A stretch of DNA of 16,358 nucleotides from an uncultured cyanobacterium (GCA_903862155.1 CAIOXF010000141.1:1-16358); one strand, 5' to 3'; numbered from the stretch's first letter, positions 1 to 6,355 are shown. Numbers and translations are program-made. The notes: a model not told the origin generated them from the letters alone.

Positions 1-1
1 C

Positions 2-475
2 GATCACGATCAGCTCCACAAGCTTCTGGCCCTCCTGGGCGAGAGCGACATCCAGGAGCTCAAGCTTGAGGGCGACGACTTCCGCTTAGAAGTGCGCCGC
101 AACATGCCCGGCGCGGCACCGGTGGCGATGATCCAGGCCCCCGCGGCCATGGCCATGCCCTCGGCCTTGGCCCCGGCTCCTGTCCCCGCCACCCCCTCGG
201 CCCCGCCGCCAGCAGCCCCTGCGGCCCGTAGCGATCTCCTCGAGATCACCGCACCGATGGTGGCCACGTTCTACCGGTGTCCAGCTCCAGGTGAGGCCCC
301 CTTCGTGGACGTGGGCAGCCGCATCGCCACCGGCCAGACCGTGTGCATCCTCGAGGCGATGAAGCTCATGAATGAGCTTGAGACCGAGGTGAGCGGCGAG
401 GTGGTGGAGATCCTCGTGGAGAACGGCACCCCCGTGGAATTCGGCCAGGTGCTGATGCGGGTGAAGCCTGCCTAA
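2..475 (+). CDS. accB: Biotin carboxyl carrier protein of acetyl-CoA carboxylase (5' truncated by window edge)
   Basis: AccB carries the biotin that is carboxylated by AccC and passes CO2 to the AccA/AccD transferase to make malonyl-CoA, the first committed step of fatty acid synthesis. The frame is already open at base 2 and reads a helical N-terminal segment (DHDQLHKLLALLGESDIQEL), then an Ala/Pro-rich linker (about bases 104-225), then a biotinyl-lipoyl domain. The biotin attachment motif EAMKLMNE is at bases 353-376, with the modified Lys codon at 362-364. The GTG at 92 could serve as a start, but the conserved N-terminal segment before it shows that the true start lies left of the window, probably only a few codons away. 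The gene ends with TAA at 473-475, which overlaps the stop of convergent pdxA. Family assignment is secure; only the start is missing. Confidence 0.96.
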   Translation, partial: DHDQLHKLLALLGESDIQELKLEGDDFRLEVRRNMPGAAPVAMIQAPAAMAMPSALAPAPVPATPSAPPPAAPAARSDLLEITAPMVATFYRCPAPGEAPFVDVGSRIATGQTVCILEAMKLMNELETEVSGEVVEILVENGTPVEFGQVLMRVKPA

Positions 476-1488
476 CCCAGGCTCCAGGCTGTTTCCAGCG
501 CAGCCGCCATGCTGGTGGGCCGGGCGATCCCCTGGCCCGCGATGGCGAATCCTGTGCCGTGATCCGGGGACGTGCGTAGAAACGGCAGCCCCAGGCTGGT
601 GTTCACGGCGGCGTCGAACGCCAGCAGCTTCACCGGGATCAGGCCTTGGTCGTGATACAGGGCCAGGTAACCGTCTGGTCCTGGGCCACTCCCTTGCCAT
701 GCTTCGGCCGCACTGAGCCAGCAGGTATCGGGTGGCACCGGGCCCGTGAGCTGCACCCATGGATGGGCCCTTCGCCAGGCATCCAGGCAGGCCTCCAGCC
801 AGTCGGCCTCTTCCCTTCCGAGCTGGCCCGCTTCCCCCGCGTGGGGGTTGAGTCCGGCCACCACCAGGAGCGGCTCTGGGCTGAAGCGCTGGCAGAACTC
901 CAGCAGTACATCGAGCTTGCGCTCCACCAGGGCTGGATTGAGCCGGTGGGGCACGTCCGCCAGGGGGATGTGGGTGGTGGCCAGCAGGGTGTTGAGCCGC
1001 CAGCTCTCCTGGGGGCTGCGGGCCGTGAACAGCATCGACGCCTCAGGCCGGCCGGCCAGTTCCGCCAGCCGCTCCGTCTGGCCGGGATAGCGATGGCCCG
1101 CCGTGTGCCAGCTGGCCTTGGCGATCGGCGCGGTCACCAGGGCATGGCAGAGCCCCTGCTGCACGGCTTCGGTGGCGGCGGTGAGCCACTCGAAGCTGGC
1201 GTGGCCACAGGTCGGGGTGCTTTCGCCCACCTGTACGGGTTCCGCTAGCGGCAGATCCAGCACCTCCAGCTCCGCCGGATCGCGCAGGGGCCCTGCCCCG
1301 AGCTGGCACAGTTCGCCGTAGCGCTGCTCCAGCCAGCGCCGGCATCCCACCAGCAGCGGTGCCTCCGCCTCAGGTTCATTGCTGGCCAGCGCCTTGAGGG
1401 TTACCTCGGCGCCGATGCCGGCCGGATCCCCTAGGGCGATCGCCAGGCGCCGCGGGCTGGGGTTGGATGGGGCGTTCAGGGGTTCCAC
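472..1488 (-). CDS. pdxA: 4-hydroxythreonine-4-phosphate dehydrogenase (pyridoxal phosphate synthesis)
   Basis: PdxA oxidises 4-phosphohydroxy-L-threonine in the DXP-dependent vitamin B6 pathway; its product is condensed by PdxJ. Family motifs are clear: ALGDPAGIGAE near residues 18-28, VTAPIAKASWH at 118-128, TTHIPL, GLNPHAGEAG, YHDQG and RTSPDHGT. By recalled alignment with the E. coli enzyme, the three metal-binding His are His173, His216 and His279. The usual phosphate-contacting GHTE motif reads GQTE here (Gln137). The frame is open to an ATG at 1590, but that would add 34 residues absent from the family and overlap the divergent small ORF. GTG at 1488 gives 338 aa, close to the E. coli 329. 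A CTG at 1479, with GGAGG ten bases upstream, is an alternative start. The stop TAG overlaps the accB stop. Confidence 0.93.
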   Translation of the reverse strand: MEPLNAPSNPSPRRLAIALGDPAGIGAEVTLKALASNEPEAEAPLLVGCRRWLEQRYGELCQLGAGPLRDPAELEVLDLPLAEPVQVGESTPTCGHASFEWLTAATEAVQQGLCHALVTAPIAKASWHTAGHRYPGQTERLAELAGRPEASMLFTARSPQESWRLNTLLATTHIPLADVPHRLNPALVERKLDVLLEFCQRFSPEPLLVVAGLNPHAGEAGQLGREEADWLEACLDAWRRAHPWVQLTGPVPPDTCWLSAAEAWQGSGPGPDGYLALYHDQGLIPVKLLAFDAAVNTSLGLPFLRTSPDHGTGFAIAGQGIARPTSMAAALETAWSLG

Positions 1489-1494
1489 GCCTCC

Positions 1495-1680
1495 ATGATC
1501 CGCTGGCTCGTGATCGGCCTGCTGCTGTTCGGGCTCACCACAGGGGTGCGGCGCGGTTGGCTGCAGGTGCGCTGGGCCCTGATGCTGCATGAGCTCGGGG
1601 TGCCCTTCGTGGCCAAGCCCGGGGCTCAGGCCGAGTGCACCCCAGCCGCCGCGGCTTCCTCCGCCAGAGAGGCCCGGTAG
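1495..1680 (+). CDS. Small single-pass membrane protein, function unknown
   Basis: This is a 61-aa ORF starting at ATG with a hydrophobic N-terminal helix (IRWLVIGLLLFGLTT, residues 2-16). A short amphipathic stretch rich in Arg and Trp follows (GVRRGWLQVRWALML), then an Ala-rich tail. The layout suggests a membrane anchor with a cytoplasmic amphipathic part. It starts six bases from the preferred pdxA start, divergently. Its last 55 bases run antisense to the 3' end of the SDR gene, so its Ala-rich tail may just reflect the opposite strand's constraints. No good Shine-Dalgarno site precedes the ATG. I believe similar short ORFs sit beside pdxA in other picocyanobacteria, but that is recollection. 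The membrane helix and tight fit argue for a real gene; the alternative is an antisense artefact. Confidence 0.5.
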   Translation: MIRWLVIGLLLFGLTTGVRRGWLQVRWALMLHELGVPFVAKPGAQAECTPAAAASSAREAR

Positions 1681-2540
1681 CCCTCCCGGTAGGTGGGGTA
1701 GCGGAGCCTGTAGCCCAGCTCTTCGGTGAGCAACCGGTTGCTGGCGCGCCGGTTCTCCCGCCAGAAGCTGCGGGCCATGGCGCTCATGCCCTCGGCGATG
1801 GCGTCGTAGCGCTCCACCGGCGGCAGCTTGATCCCCAGCAGATGGGCGGCGTAGCCGAGGGTTTCGCTGGAGGGGCAGGGGGCGTTGTCGGCCACGTTGA
1901 GCAAGGCCGGTCGCCGTTCAGCCGGCAGGGCCAGGCAGTGGAGGAGGGCGCCCACGATGTCGTCCACATGCACCCGCGAGAACACCTGCCCGGGCTTGTG
2001 GATCAGGCGGCTCTCGCCCCGTAGCAGGGCAGCGAAGGGGTTCCGGTTTGGTCCGTAGATCGCGGGCAGGCGGAAGCTCTGTACCGGCAGCCCGCTACTG
2101 AGCCAGGCCTGCTCCGCCTCCAGGCGGGCCCGGCTGCGGCCCTGGGCTGCGGCGGTGGGGCTGACCTCATCCACCCAGGTGCCGCCGCTGTCGCCGTACA
2201 CGCCGGTGGTGGAGAGGTAGCCCACCCACACCAGAGGCAGATCCTGGAGCAGGGGTTTCAGGGCCTGCAGCACCCCATCGCCTTCCTGGCCGTCGGGTGG
2301 TGCGCTGATCAGCAGATGGGTGGTGCCAGCCACCGGCTGGGGATCGAGCGGTGTGGCTTCGCGGCTGTCGAATCGCAGCCAGCGCATGGTTGCTGAGCCA
2401 GGGAGTGTTTCCGGCAGGACGCGGCGGGTGAGCGTGACTGGCGCTCCGCCTGCCGCCACGGCCTCAGCGAAGCGCAGCCCCGTGTAGCCGCCGCCCACCA
2501 CCAGCACCCGCATCGCGGGGTTGACAGCCTGGTTCAACAT
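1626..2540 (-). CDS. SDR / NAD(P)-dependent epimerase-like protein (YeeZ-type)
   Basis: This is an atypical short-chain dehydrogenase/reductase with a Rossmann fold. The N-terminus MRVLVVGGGYTGLRFAEAV has the dinucleotide-binding Gly motif right after the first beta strand. YLSTTGVYGDSGGTWVDE is the segment that carries the Ser/Thr of the active site in YeeZ-like and epimerase-like proteins, and FRLPAIYGPNRNPF is the typical substrate-side motif. HVDDIVGALLHCL also fits this family. I do not see a canonical YxxxK pair in the usual place, so catalysis may be altered. The substrate cannot be told from sequence. I chose ATG at 2540 (304 aa; AGG seven bases upstream) over the longest frame, which reaches 2642 with a low-complexity extension. 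ATG at 2513 starts directly at the Rossmann strand and is also possible. The 3' end overlaps the small membrane ORF by 55 bases. Confidence 0.85.
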   Translation of the reverse strand: MLNQAVNPAMRVLVVGGGYTGLRFAEAVAAGGAPVTLTRRVLPETLPGSATMRWLRFDSREATPLDPQPVAGTTHLLISAPPDGQEGDGVLQALKPLLQDLPLVWVGYLSTTGVYGDSGGTWVDEVSPTAAAQGRSRARLEAEQAWLSSGLPVQSFRLPAIYGPNRNPFAALLRGESRLIHKPGQVFSRVHVDDIVGALLHCLALPAERRPALLNVADNAPCPSSETLGYAAHLLGIKLPPVERYDAIAEGMSAMARSFWRENRRASNRLLTEELGYRLRYPTYREGYRASLAEEAAAAGVHSA

Positions 2541-2683
2541 GAGTACACCTGTATCACTTCTGAATTGCTCCCATGGTTGCCTCCGTGCTTCCGCCGCTGT
2601 CCCGTACTCTGTCTCGCCCCGCCGCGCGATCGGCGCGGCCATCCTGCTGCCGCTGCGGGGTCCCTCCGGCTCCCAAGGTCTCA

Positions 2684-2836
2684 GTGCGTCCAGCGGTGCG
2701 CCGTGACGCCGTCATTCCTGCGGCCCTGGCGGCGTTGCTCACCCTCGCTGCCGCCGTGGTGGCCCCTGAGCGGCCCCAGGATCAGGAGGCCATCTGCCAG
2801 CGCCACAACGGCGTGGATGCCTGCCGGGTCTGGTGA
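2684..2836 (+). CDS. Small exported protein with a C-terminal Cys pair, function unknown
   Basis: A 50-aa reading frame starts at GTG 2684 with a weak AAGG five bases upstream. It has a basic N-terminus (VRPAVRRD), a hydrophobic segment (AVIPAALAALLTLAAAVVA, residues 11-29) like a signal peptide or anchor, and a short polar tail with two Cys, ending CQRHNGVDACRVW. The final pattern, a Cys then RHN then ACRVW at the very end, resembles tails I recall from small picocyanobacterial exported proteins; this is recollection, not a search. The frame extends upstream to 2573, but that part is Pro/Arg-rich and looks non-coding. The last 55 bases are antisense to the HNH gene's C-terminal tail. A periplasmic or lumenal peptide with one disulfide is a reasonable guess. 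Confidence 0.5.
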   Translation: MRPAVRRDAVIPAALAALLTLAAAVVAPERPQDQEAICQRHNGVDACRVW

Positions 2837-3201
2837 TCGTCCCGGGCCGTGGGCTCGGGTGTGGTGGTCCACTGCAGCAGCCGCATGGCCAGGCGCATGT
2901 CGCCGTCGGTCCAGGCCCGGATGGCCATCGCGCGGCGGGGGTCATAGAAGCGCTGCTGGCGATACCAGGCGAACACGTCGGCGTCGCCCTTGTGGCCGTT
3001 GCAGCCCAGGCAGGCCGGCACGCAGTTCTCGGTCACGCTCAGACCGCCGCGGCTCTTGGGGAACACGTGGTCGATCGATTCAGACCGCTCCCCGCAGTAG
3101 ATGCAGCGCTGGCCGGTGAGCTGGTGGAGCGACTGGCGCCATCGGCGCGCGCGGAGCTTGGGGCAGAGATCCTCAAGGAACACCGCATCCCTGGCCTGCA
3201 T
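2782..3201 (-). CDS. HNH endonuclease family protein
   Basis: This is a 139-aa protein with a Zn-stabilised HNH (beta-beta-alpha metal) nuclease core. The first Cys pair is CIYC (residues 33-36) and the second is CLGC (64-67). Between them are the catalytic-type IDHVFPKSRGG at 43-53 (Asp44, His45) and TENC at 57-60 (Asn59), and CNGHK follows at 67-71. The order fits HNH enzymes that nick or cut DNA. A helical tail (residues 73-110) follows, then a poorly structured end (TTTPEPTARDDHQTR) encoded opposite the small exported protein. ATG 3201 gives the full domain; no Shine-Dalgarno site is visible. It is divergent from the SNF2 helicase with a gap of about 75 bases. Small HNH proteins of this type are common in cyanobacteria and their role is generally unknown. 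No restriction or modification methylase is nearby. Confidence 0.85.
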   Translation of the reverse strand: MQARDAVFLEDLCPKLRARRWRQSLHQLTGQRCIYCGERSESIDHVFPKSRGGLSVTENCVPACLGCNGHKGDADVFAWYRQQRFYDPRRAMAIRAWTDGDMRLAMRLLQWTTTPEPTARDDHQTRQASTPLWRWQMAS

Positions 3202-3275
3202 TCGCGTGGCTCGGTTTGCGGCAGTTTCGCCCGGGTCTCCAGGCTGTCAATGTGTCGTGGGTTGCCGTTTCGCCC

Positions 3276-4862
3276 ATGCGCTGCCTGTTGCGTCTGGGTG
3301 TCACCGGCCGCATCGAGGTGGTGTCGCCGTTCGACGCCGTCACCCAGGCCCAGCTGCGCGCCATCCGGCCCCGGGGCCGCTGGCTGGGTCGCCGCAGCTG
3401 CTGGGAGTTCCCGCTGGAGGCCGCCGCCGCGCTGAAGGCCGCCCTGGCGGGTCGCTTCCCGGTAGAGCCAGAGCTGGCCCAGTGGCTGGCCTGGATGCAG
3501 CAGCCCCTGCCCCCCCTGCCTCTCCATCGCGAGCTGGTGCAGGCCGCGGCCGCGGACCAGCCCCTGGGGGATGGTCGGCGGTTGTTTGCCCATCAGCGGG
3601 CGGCGGTGCGCTGGCTGCTGGCTCGCCGCGGGGCGGTGTTGGCCGATGCGATGGGCCTCGGCAAAACCCTCTCCGCCCTGGTGGCGGCCCGGGCGATGGT
3701 GCGCCTGGCCGACTGTCGGATCCTGGTGCTGGCCCCGGTGGGGCTGCATCGCCACTGGCAGGCCGAAGCGGCTGCGCTGGGGCTGGCTCTGGAGCTGCAC
3801 AGCTGGGCCAAACCCCCCACCGAGCTGCCGCCCGCCGGCACGGTGCTGATCGCTGATGAGGCGCACTACGCCCAGAACGGCCACACCAACCGCAGCCAGG
3901 CCCTGCTGCGCCTGGCGCGGCACCCGCGCCTGCGGGCGATCTGGCTGCTCAGCGGCACCCCGATGAAGAACGGCCGGCCTGCCCAACTGTTCCCGCTGCT
4001 GGCGGCGATCGACCATCCCCTGGCCCGCGACCAGCGCCAGTTCGAGGAGCTGTTCTGCCAGGGCCATTGGCGTGAGCAGGGCGGTCGCCGGGTGTGGCAG
4101 GCCAACGGCGCCAGCCGGCTGGAGGAGCTGCAGCGGCTTACCCGGCCCTTGGTGTTGCATCGCCGTAAGCAGGATTGCCTTGATCTCCCGCCCAAGCACC
4201 GGCGCCTGCTGCCCCTGGATCTCGGCGAAGCCGAAGCCACCGGCTTCCAGTACCGGCTGCAGCGCACCATCGACGACTACCGCCGCCGGGCCGCCCGGGG
4301 GGAGGTGCGCCGCGATGCCGAGAGCCTGGCAGTGCTCACGGCCCTCCGCCGCATCGCCTCCGACTACAAGCTGCCAGCCGCGGTGGCGCTGGTGCAGCAG
4401 TTGCTGGCCCAGGGGGAGTCGGTGGTGGTGTTCACCGCCTTTCTGCACACCGCCCGCATGCTCCACGGCCTGGGGGAGTCCGTGCTGCTGACTGGCGCCC
4501 TCGATCCCCAGCAGCGCCAGCAACAGGTGGATCGTTTTCAGGCTGGCGCGGTTCCCCTGCTGGTGGCCACCTACGGCACCGGCGGCCTGGGTTTCACCCT
4601 GCACCGGGCCCGCCACGTGCTGCTGATCGAGCGTCCCTGGACCCCGGGCGATGCCGAGCAGGCAGAAGACCGCTGTCACCGCATCGGCATGGGTCATGCG
4701 CTCACCAGCCATTGGCTGCAGCTGGGGGTGGCCGATCAGCTCGTGGATGGCCTGATCGCCAGCAAGGCGGAACGGATCGAGCTGGTGCTGGGCAACCGTC
4801 AGCGCAGCCTGGAGCGCCGGCGACTGCCCGCCATGGTGCGCGAGCTACTGGAGAGCTGGTGA
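3276..4862 (+). CDS. SNF2-family DNA helicase/translocase with HARP-like N-terminus
   Basis: A 528-aa superfamily 2 ATPase. Numbered from ATG 3276, Walker A is DAMGLGKT (124-131), the DEAH box is at 194-197, SGTP at 226-229, ATYGTGGLGF at 431-440, and EQAEDRCHRIG at 461-471 carries the conserved arginines. These are the SNF2 motifs, so ATP-driven movement on or remodelling of double-stranded DNA is expected. Residues 10-58 (GRIEVVSPFD, then RGRW and CWEFPLEAAAALKAAL) resemble the HARP domain of SMARCAL1-type annealing helicases; this is my pattern match. The C-terminus is a short helical tail. The frame opens at a TTG at 3216; GTG 3252, with AGG eight bases upstream, is another start candidate. 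It is divergent from the HNH gene, and its 3' end overlaps the lipoprotein gene by 18 bases. Confidence 0.9.
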   Translation: MRCLLRLGVTGRIEVVSPFDAVTQAQLRAIRPRGRWLGRRSCWEFPLEAAAALKAALAGRFPVEPELAQWLAWMQQPLPPLPLHRELVQAAAADQPLGDGRRLFAHQRAAVRWLLARRGAVLADAMGLGKTLSALVAARAMVRLADCRILVLAPVGLHRHWQAEAAALGLALELHSWAKPPTELPPAGTVLIADEAHYAQNGHTNRSQALLRLARHPRLRAIWLLSGTPMKNGRPAQLFPLLAAIDHPLARDQRQFEELFCQGHWREQGGRRVWQANGASRLEELQRLTRPLVLHRRKQDCLDLPPKHRRLLPLDLGEAEATGFQYRLQRTIDDYRRRAARGEVRRDAESLAVLTALRRIASDYKLPAAVALVQQLLAQGESVVVFTAFLHTARMLHGLGESVLLTGALDPQQRQQQVDRFQAGAVPLLVATYGTGGLGFTLHRARHVLLIERPWTPGDAEQAEDRCHRIGMGHALTSHWLQLGVADQLVDGLIASKAERIELVLGNRQRSLERRRLPAMVRELLESW

Positions 4863-5288
4863 GTTGCAGAGTTCACCGCGCAGTTTGAGGTCGATCTGGA
4901 GCTGTTGATCCAACGTGCCGGGCTTGGCGCCGCGGGTAAGGGTGATCGCCTTGAGGATGTCGGCGCAGGCGTCCTTGTCGCGGCCGGCGAGGCTCAGCAA
5001 TAAAGAGCGCTCATTGAGTGGTGCGGGGTTGCGGGGAAACCGTGCCACCACCTGATCGCAGCGGCGGATCTGCTTGTCTAGCCGGTCCATTTGCATGTCC
5101 CGCAGGCAGTCATCGCTGCGCAGTTCCCGTTCTGGCAGCGGCGCCTCGCCGCAGGCCGCCAGCAGCAGAGGTAGAGCGCACGCCAGCAGCGCAGGGGCCC
5201 TACTGACCCAGCTTGTCGCTTCGGGTCTGGGGGCCGCTGCTCTGGGGCGCCGTGGTTTCGGGGGTGACGGGTTTGACGAAGAGATCAC
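4845..5288 (-). CDS. Small conserved lipoprotein, function unknown
   Basis: A 147-aa protein with a lipobox LLLAACGE (Cys46) after the hydrophobic run APALLACALPLLLAA, so it should be lipid-anchored after signal peptidase II cleavage. The mature part is helical and contains CLRDMQMDRLDKQIRRCDQV, then NPAPLNERSLLLSLAGRDKDAC, which reads like a short TPR-like repeat. Four further Cys could form disulfides. The only in-frame ATG/GTG/TTG start I find is GTG 5288, giving an unusual 30-residue Pro/Arg-rich n-region and an 89-base out-of-frame overlap with the upstream gene. A rare start near 5207 (the codon there is GTC) would fit a normal signal peptide better. The gene is probably cotranscribed with the upstream secreted protein. 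Its 3' end overlaps the helicase end by 18 bases. Confidence 0.75.
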   Translation of the reverse strand: MISSSNPSPPKPRRPRAAAPRPEATSWVSRAPALLACALPLLLAACGEAPLPERELRSDDCLRDMQMDRLDKQIRRCDQVVARFPRNPAPLNERSLLLSLAGRDKDACADILKAITLTRGAKPGTLDQQLQIDLKLRGELCNSPALQ

Positions 5289-5598
5289 CGAGATAACGGC
5301 CGCAGTCGGGATAGGTGCCGGGGTTCTGCACCACAGCTTCCGTGATCATCACGGCCGCATGTTCTGGGGAGGTCTTGAACAGGCTGGCGCTTTGCCGTTT
5401 GATCAGGGCGTAGGCCGCATCCCAGCTCACCTGGTGGTTGTTGCCGTTGCTGCGCATGAAGCAATAGATCTGCGCACCCTTGGCGCCCGGGCTGCTGTCG
5501 GGGGCAGCTTGGGTTGGTGCCACGGCGCTGCCCACGCCGAGGGTGGTGCCGCACAGCAAGGCAACGGAGAGCACAAGGCGGGTGGAGCAATGGCCCAT
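5200..5598 (-). CDS. Secreted conserved cyanobacterial protein (possibly DUF6554-type)
   Basis: A 132-aa protein with a Sec-type signal peptide: MGHCSTR, then the hydrophobic run LVLSVALLCGTTLGVGSAVA, then a likely cleavage site after TQA (residues 29-31). The mature domain starts with GAQIYCFMRSNGNNHQVSWD and continues with AYALIKRQS, LFKTSPEHAAVMITEAVVQN and PGTYPDCGRYLGDLF. The two Cys (IYC and PDC) may pair. The core resembles a short family I recall from Synechococcus and Prochlorococcus and may be Pfam DUF6554; the exact family name is uncertain. The role is unknown; the location would be periplasm or thylakoid lumen. The C-terminal 30 residues are low-complexity and lie where the lipoprotein gene overlaps. 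ATG 5598 lacks a Shine-Dalgarno site, but a good candidate promoter lies just upstream. Confidence 0.82.
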   Translation of the reverse strand: MGHCSTRLVLSVALLCGTTLGVGSAVAPTQAAPDSSPGAKGAQIYCFMRSNGNNHQVSWDAAYALIKRQSASLFKTSPEHAAVMITEAVVQNPGTYPDCGRYLGDLFVKPVTPETTAPQSSGPQTRSDKLGQ

Positions 5599-5628
5599 GG
5601 CGGCCAGGGTTGGGCGGAACGGTGCTCC

Positions 5629-5656
5629 AACGTATCCAGCCTCAACGCACTGTCGA
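5629..5656 (-). promoter_or_regulatory. Candidate sigma70-type promoter for the secreted protein and lipoprotein genes
   Basis: Read on the minus strand, TCGACA (5656-5651) is followed after 16 bases by TACGTT (5634-5629). The -35 matches TTGACA at five of six positions, and the -10 fits TANNNT. Transcription would begin near 5622, leaving a leader of about 24 bases before ATG 5598. It lies in the only divergent spacer available to these genes (5599-5729). Confidence 0.45.
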
Positions 5657-5729
5657 GTTGGCCGGTGGCACCGCGCCCCTTGCCCGTGGGGCTAGGTGTG
5701 CTGAGATCGGCGCGATTGCCCCCCACCCC

Positions 5730-6023
5730 ATGGCCCGCGAATCGGTCTCCTTCCGGATCTCCCGCAACGCCGAAGATCTGGCCCAGACCATCCACACCCT
5801 CTCCCAGCGGGTGGTGAAGCTGGAGCAGCGCCTGGCGGCGACGGAGCTGTTGCTGGATCGCCGCTCGGATCCCGATCCGAGCGAGGTGTCGAGCCTCGAC
5901 AACGTCGAGCGCCTGCTGGAGGACTGCCGCCAACTCCTGGAGCTCAGCCCCACGACCGAGGACCAGCCCACCACCGCAGAGGTGAGCGCCGACGAGCGCT
6001 GGATGGAGGCTGAGGCGGCCTGA
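5730..6023 (+). CDS. Conserved hypothetical coiled-coil protein
   Basis: A 97-aa acidic, soluble protein with no signal peptide or membrane helix. It opens MARESVSFRISRNAEDLAQT and continues with a heptad-like stretch (HTLSQRVVKLEQRLAATELLL, about residues 22-43) that should form a coiled coil. A second helix (VERLLEDCRQLLEL) and a disordered acidic tail follow. The frame is open upstream to 5514, but the extension lies antisense to the secreted-protein gene, and ATG 5730 is the first start beyond it. No Shine-Dalgarno site is visible. A weak promoter-like pair, TTGCCC (5680-5685) and TGAGAT (5702-5707) 16 bases apart, precedes it. I recognise it only as the type of small protein found in picocyanobacteria; function is unknown. 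Dimerisation or a small adaptor role is a guess from the coiled coil. Confidence 0.75.
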   Translation: MARESVSFRISRNAEDLAQTIHTLSQRVVKLEQRLAATELLLDRRSDPDPSEVSSLDNVERLLEDCRQLLELSPTTEDQPTTAEVSADERWMEAEAA

Positions 6024-6084
6024 TCGCCGCGGTCCTGCGCGGCACCCCTTGTTGGATGGTGTCAAAATTGGAAGAAAGTCAGCC

Positions 6085-6312
6085 ATGGCTTTCCCCTCTT
6101 CGTCCTGCGGTGCTTCATCCCAGCCCTCCGCAGGTGCCGGTTCCGGTCAGTCACGCCGCGCCGCCCATCGCGTCACCGAAGGCGAGCATCAATTGGAAAA
6201 GCTCGAATTTGCTCTCGCGGTCGCGCTCACCCGCGGTGATCTGCAGCGTTCTGAGCAACTCCGCCATCAGATCGATGCCCTCGGTGGCAATCGAGAAGAA
6301 CCGGGAACCTGA
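6085..6312 (+). CDS. Small conserved hypothetical protein ending in GGNREEPGT
   Basis: A 75-aa protein. The first 30 residues are Ser/Gly/Ala-rich and probably disordered. The rest is a charged helical hairpin: HQLEKLEFALAVALTRGDLQ then RSEQLRHQIDALGG, ending REEPGT. The RGDLQRSEQLRHQI pattern resembles the UVR/excinuclease-B-C interaction helix and similar short helical hairpins, so a protein-protein contact role is possible, but the match is loose. ATG 6085 is preceded by a purine stretch (GGAAGAAAG). Another ATG at 6049 is in frame but would add a non-conserved-looking segment. It lies 61 bases after the coiled-coil gene and 43 bases before the next one, so the three small genes may be read in one direction together. 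Function unknown. Confidence 0.7.
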   Translation: MAFPSSSCGASSQPSAGAGSGQSRRAAHRVTEGEHQLEKLEFALAVALTRGDLQRSEQLRHQIDALGGNREEPGT

Positions 6313-6343
6313 ACGTTTTGAAATCTCCTTGCGCGCCGCTGGT

Positions 6344-6349
6344 TAGATT
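6344..6349 (+). promoter_or_regulatory. Candidate extended -10 element placed for a leaderless transcript
   Basis: TAGATT at 6344-6349 fits TANNNT. The overlapping hexamer TTAGAT has TG one base upstream, an extended -10 arrangement. TTGAAA at 6318-6323 is a possible -35 with a 19-20 base spacer. The A of ATG 6356 is seven bases after the element, which is the usual distance to a transcription start, so the mRNA may begin at the start codon. The bases between are CCCGCC and cannot act as a Shine-Dalgarno site. Confidence 0.4.
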
Positions 6350-6355
6350 CCCGCC

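Noticed and set aside
1436..1443. HIP1-type octamer GCGATCGC, also at 6946-6953
   Set aside because: A common cyanobacterial repeat; two copies I noticed are too few to call an array or a special element.
2618..2636. Inverted repeat GCCGCGC/GCGCGGC with a five-base loop
   Set aside because: No T run on either side and seven-base GC repeats arise readily in this composition; not supported as a terminator or operator.
2540..2642. N-terminal extension of the SDR protein to 2642
   Set aside because: The added residues are charged low-complexity and precede a standard Rossmann start; ATG 2540 or 2513 suits the family.
2573..2683. Upstream extension of the 50-aa exported protein
   Set aside because: Pro/Arg/Cys-rich, not signal-like; the hydrophobic segment begins only after GTG 2684.
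3039..4712. 557-codon open frame on the minus strand opposite the SNF2 helicase
   Set aside because: It is rich in Gln, Gly, His, Ala and Pro with no domain, and mirrors a gene with all SNF2 motifs; long antisense frames are common in GC-rich DNA.
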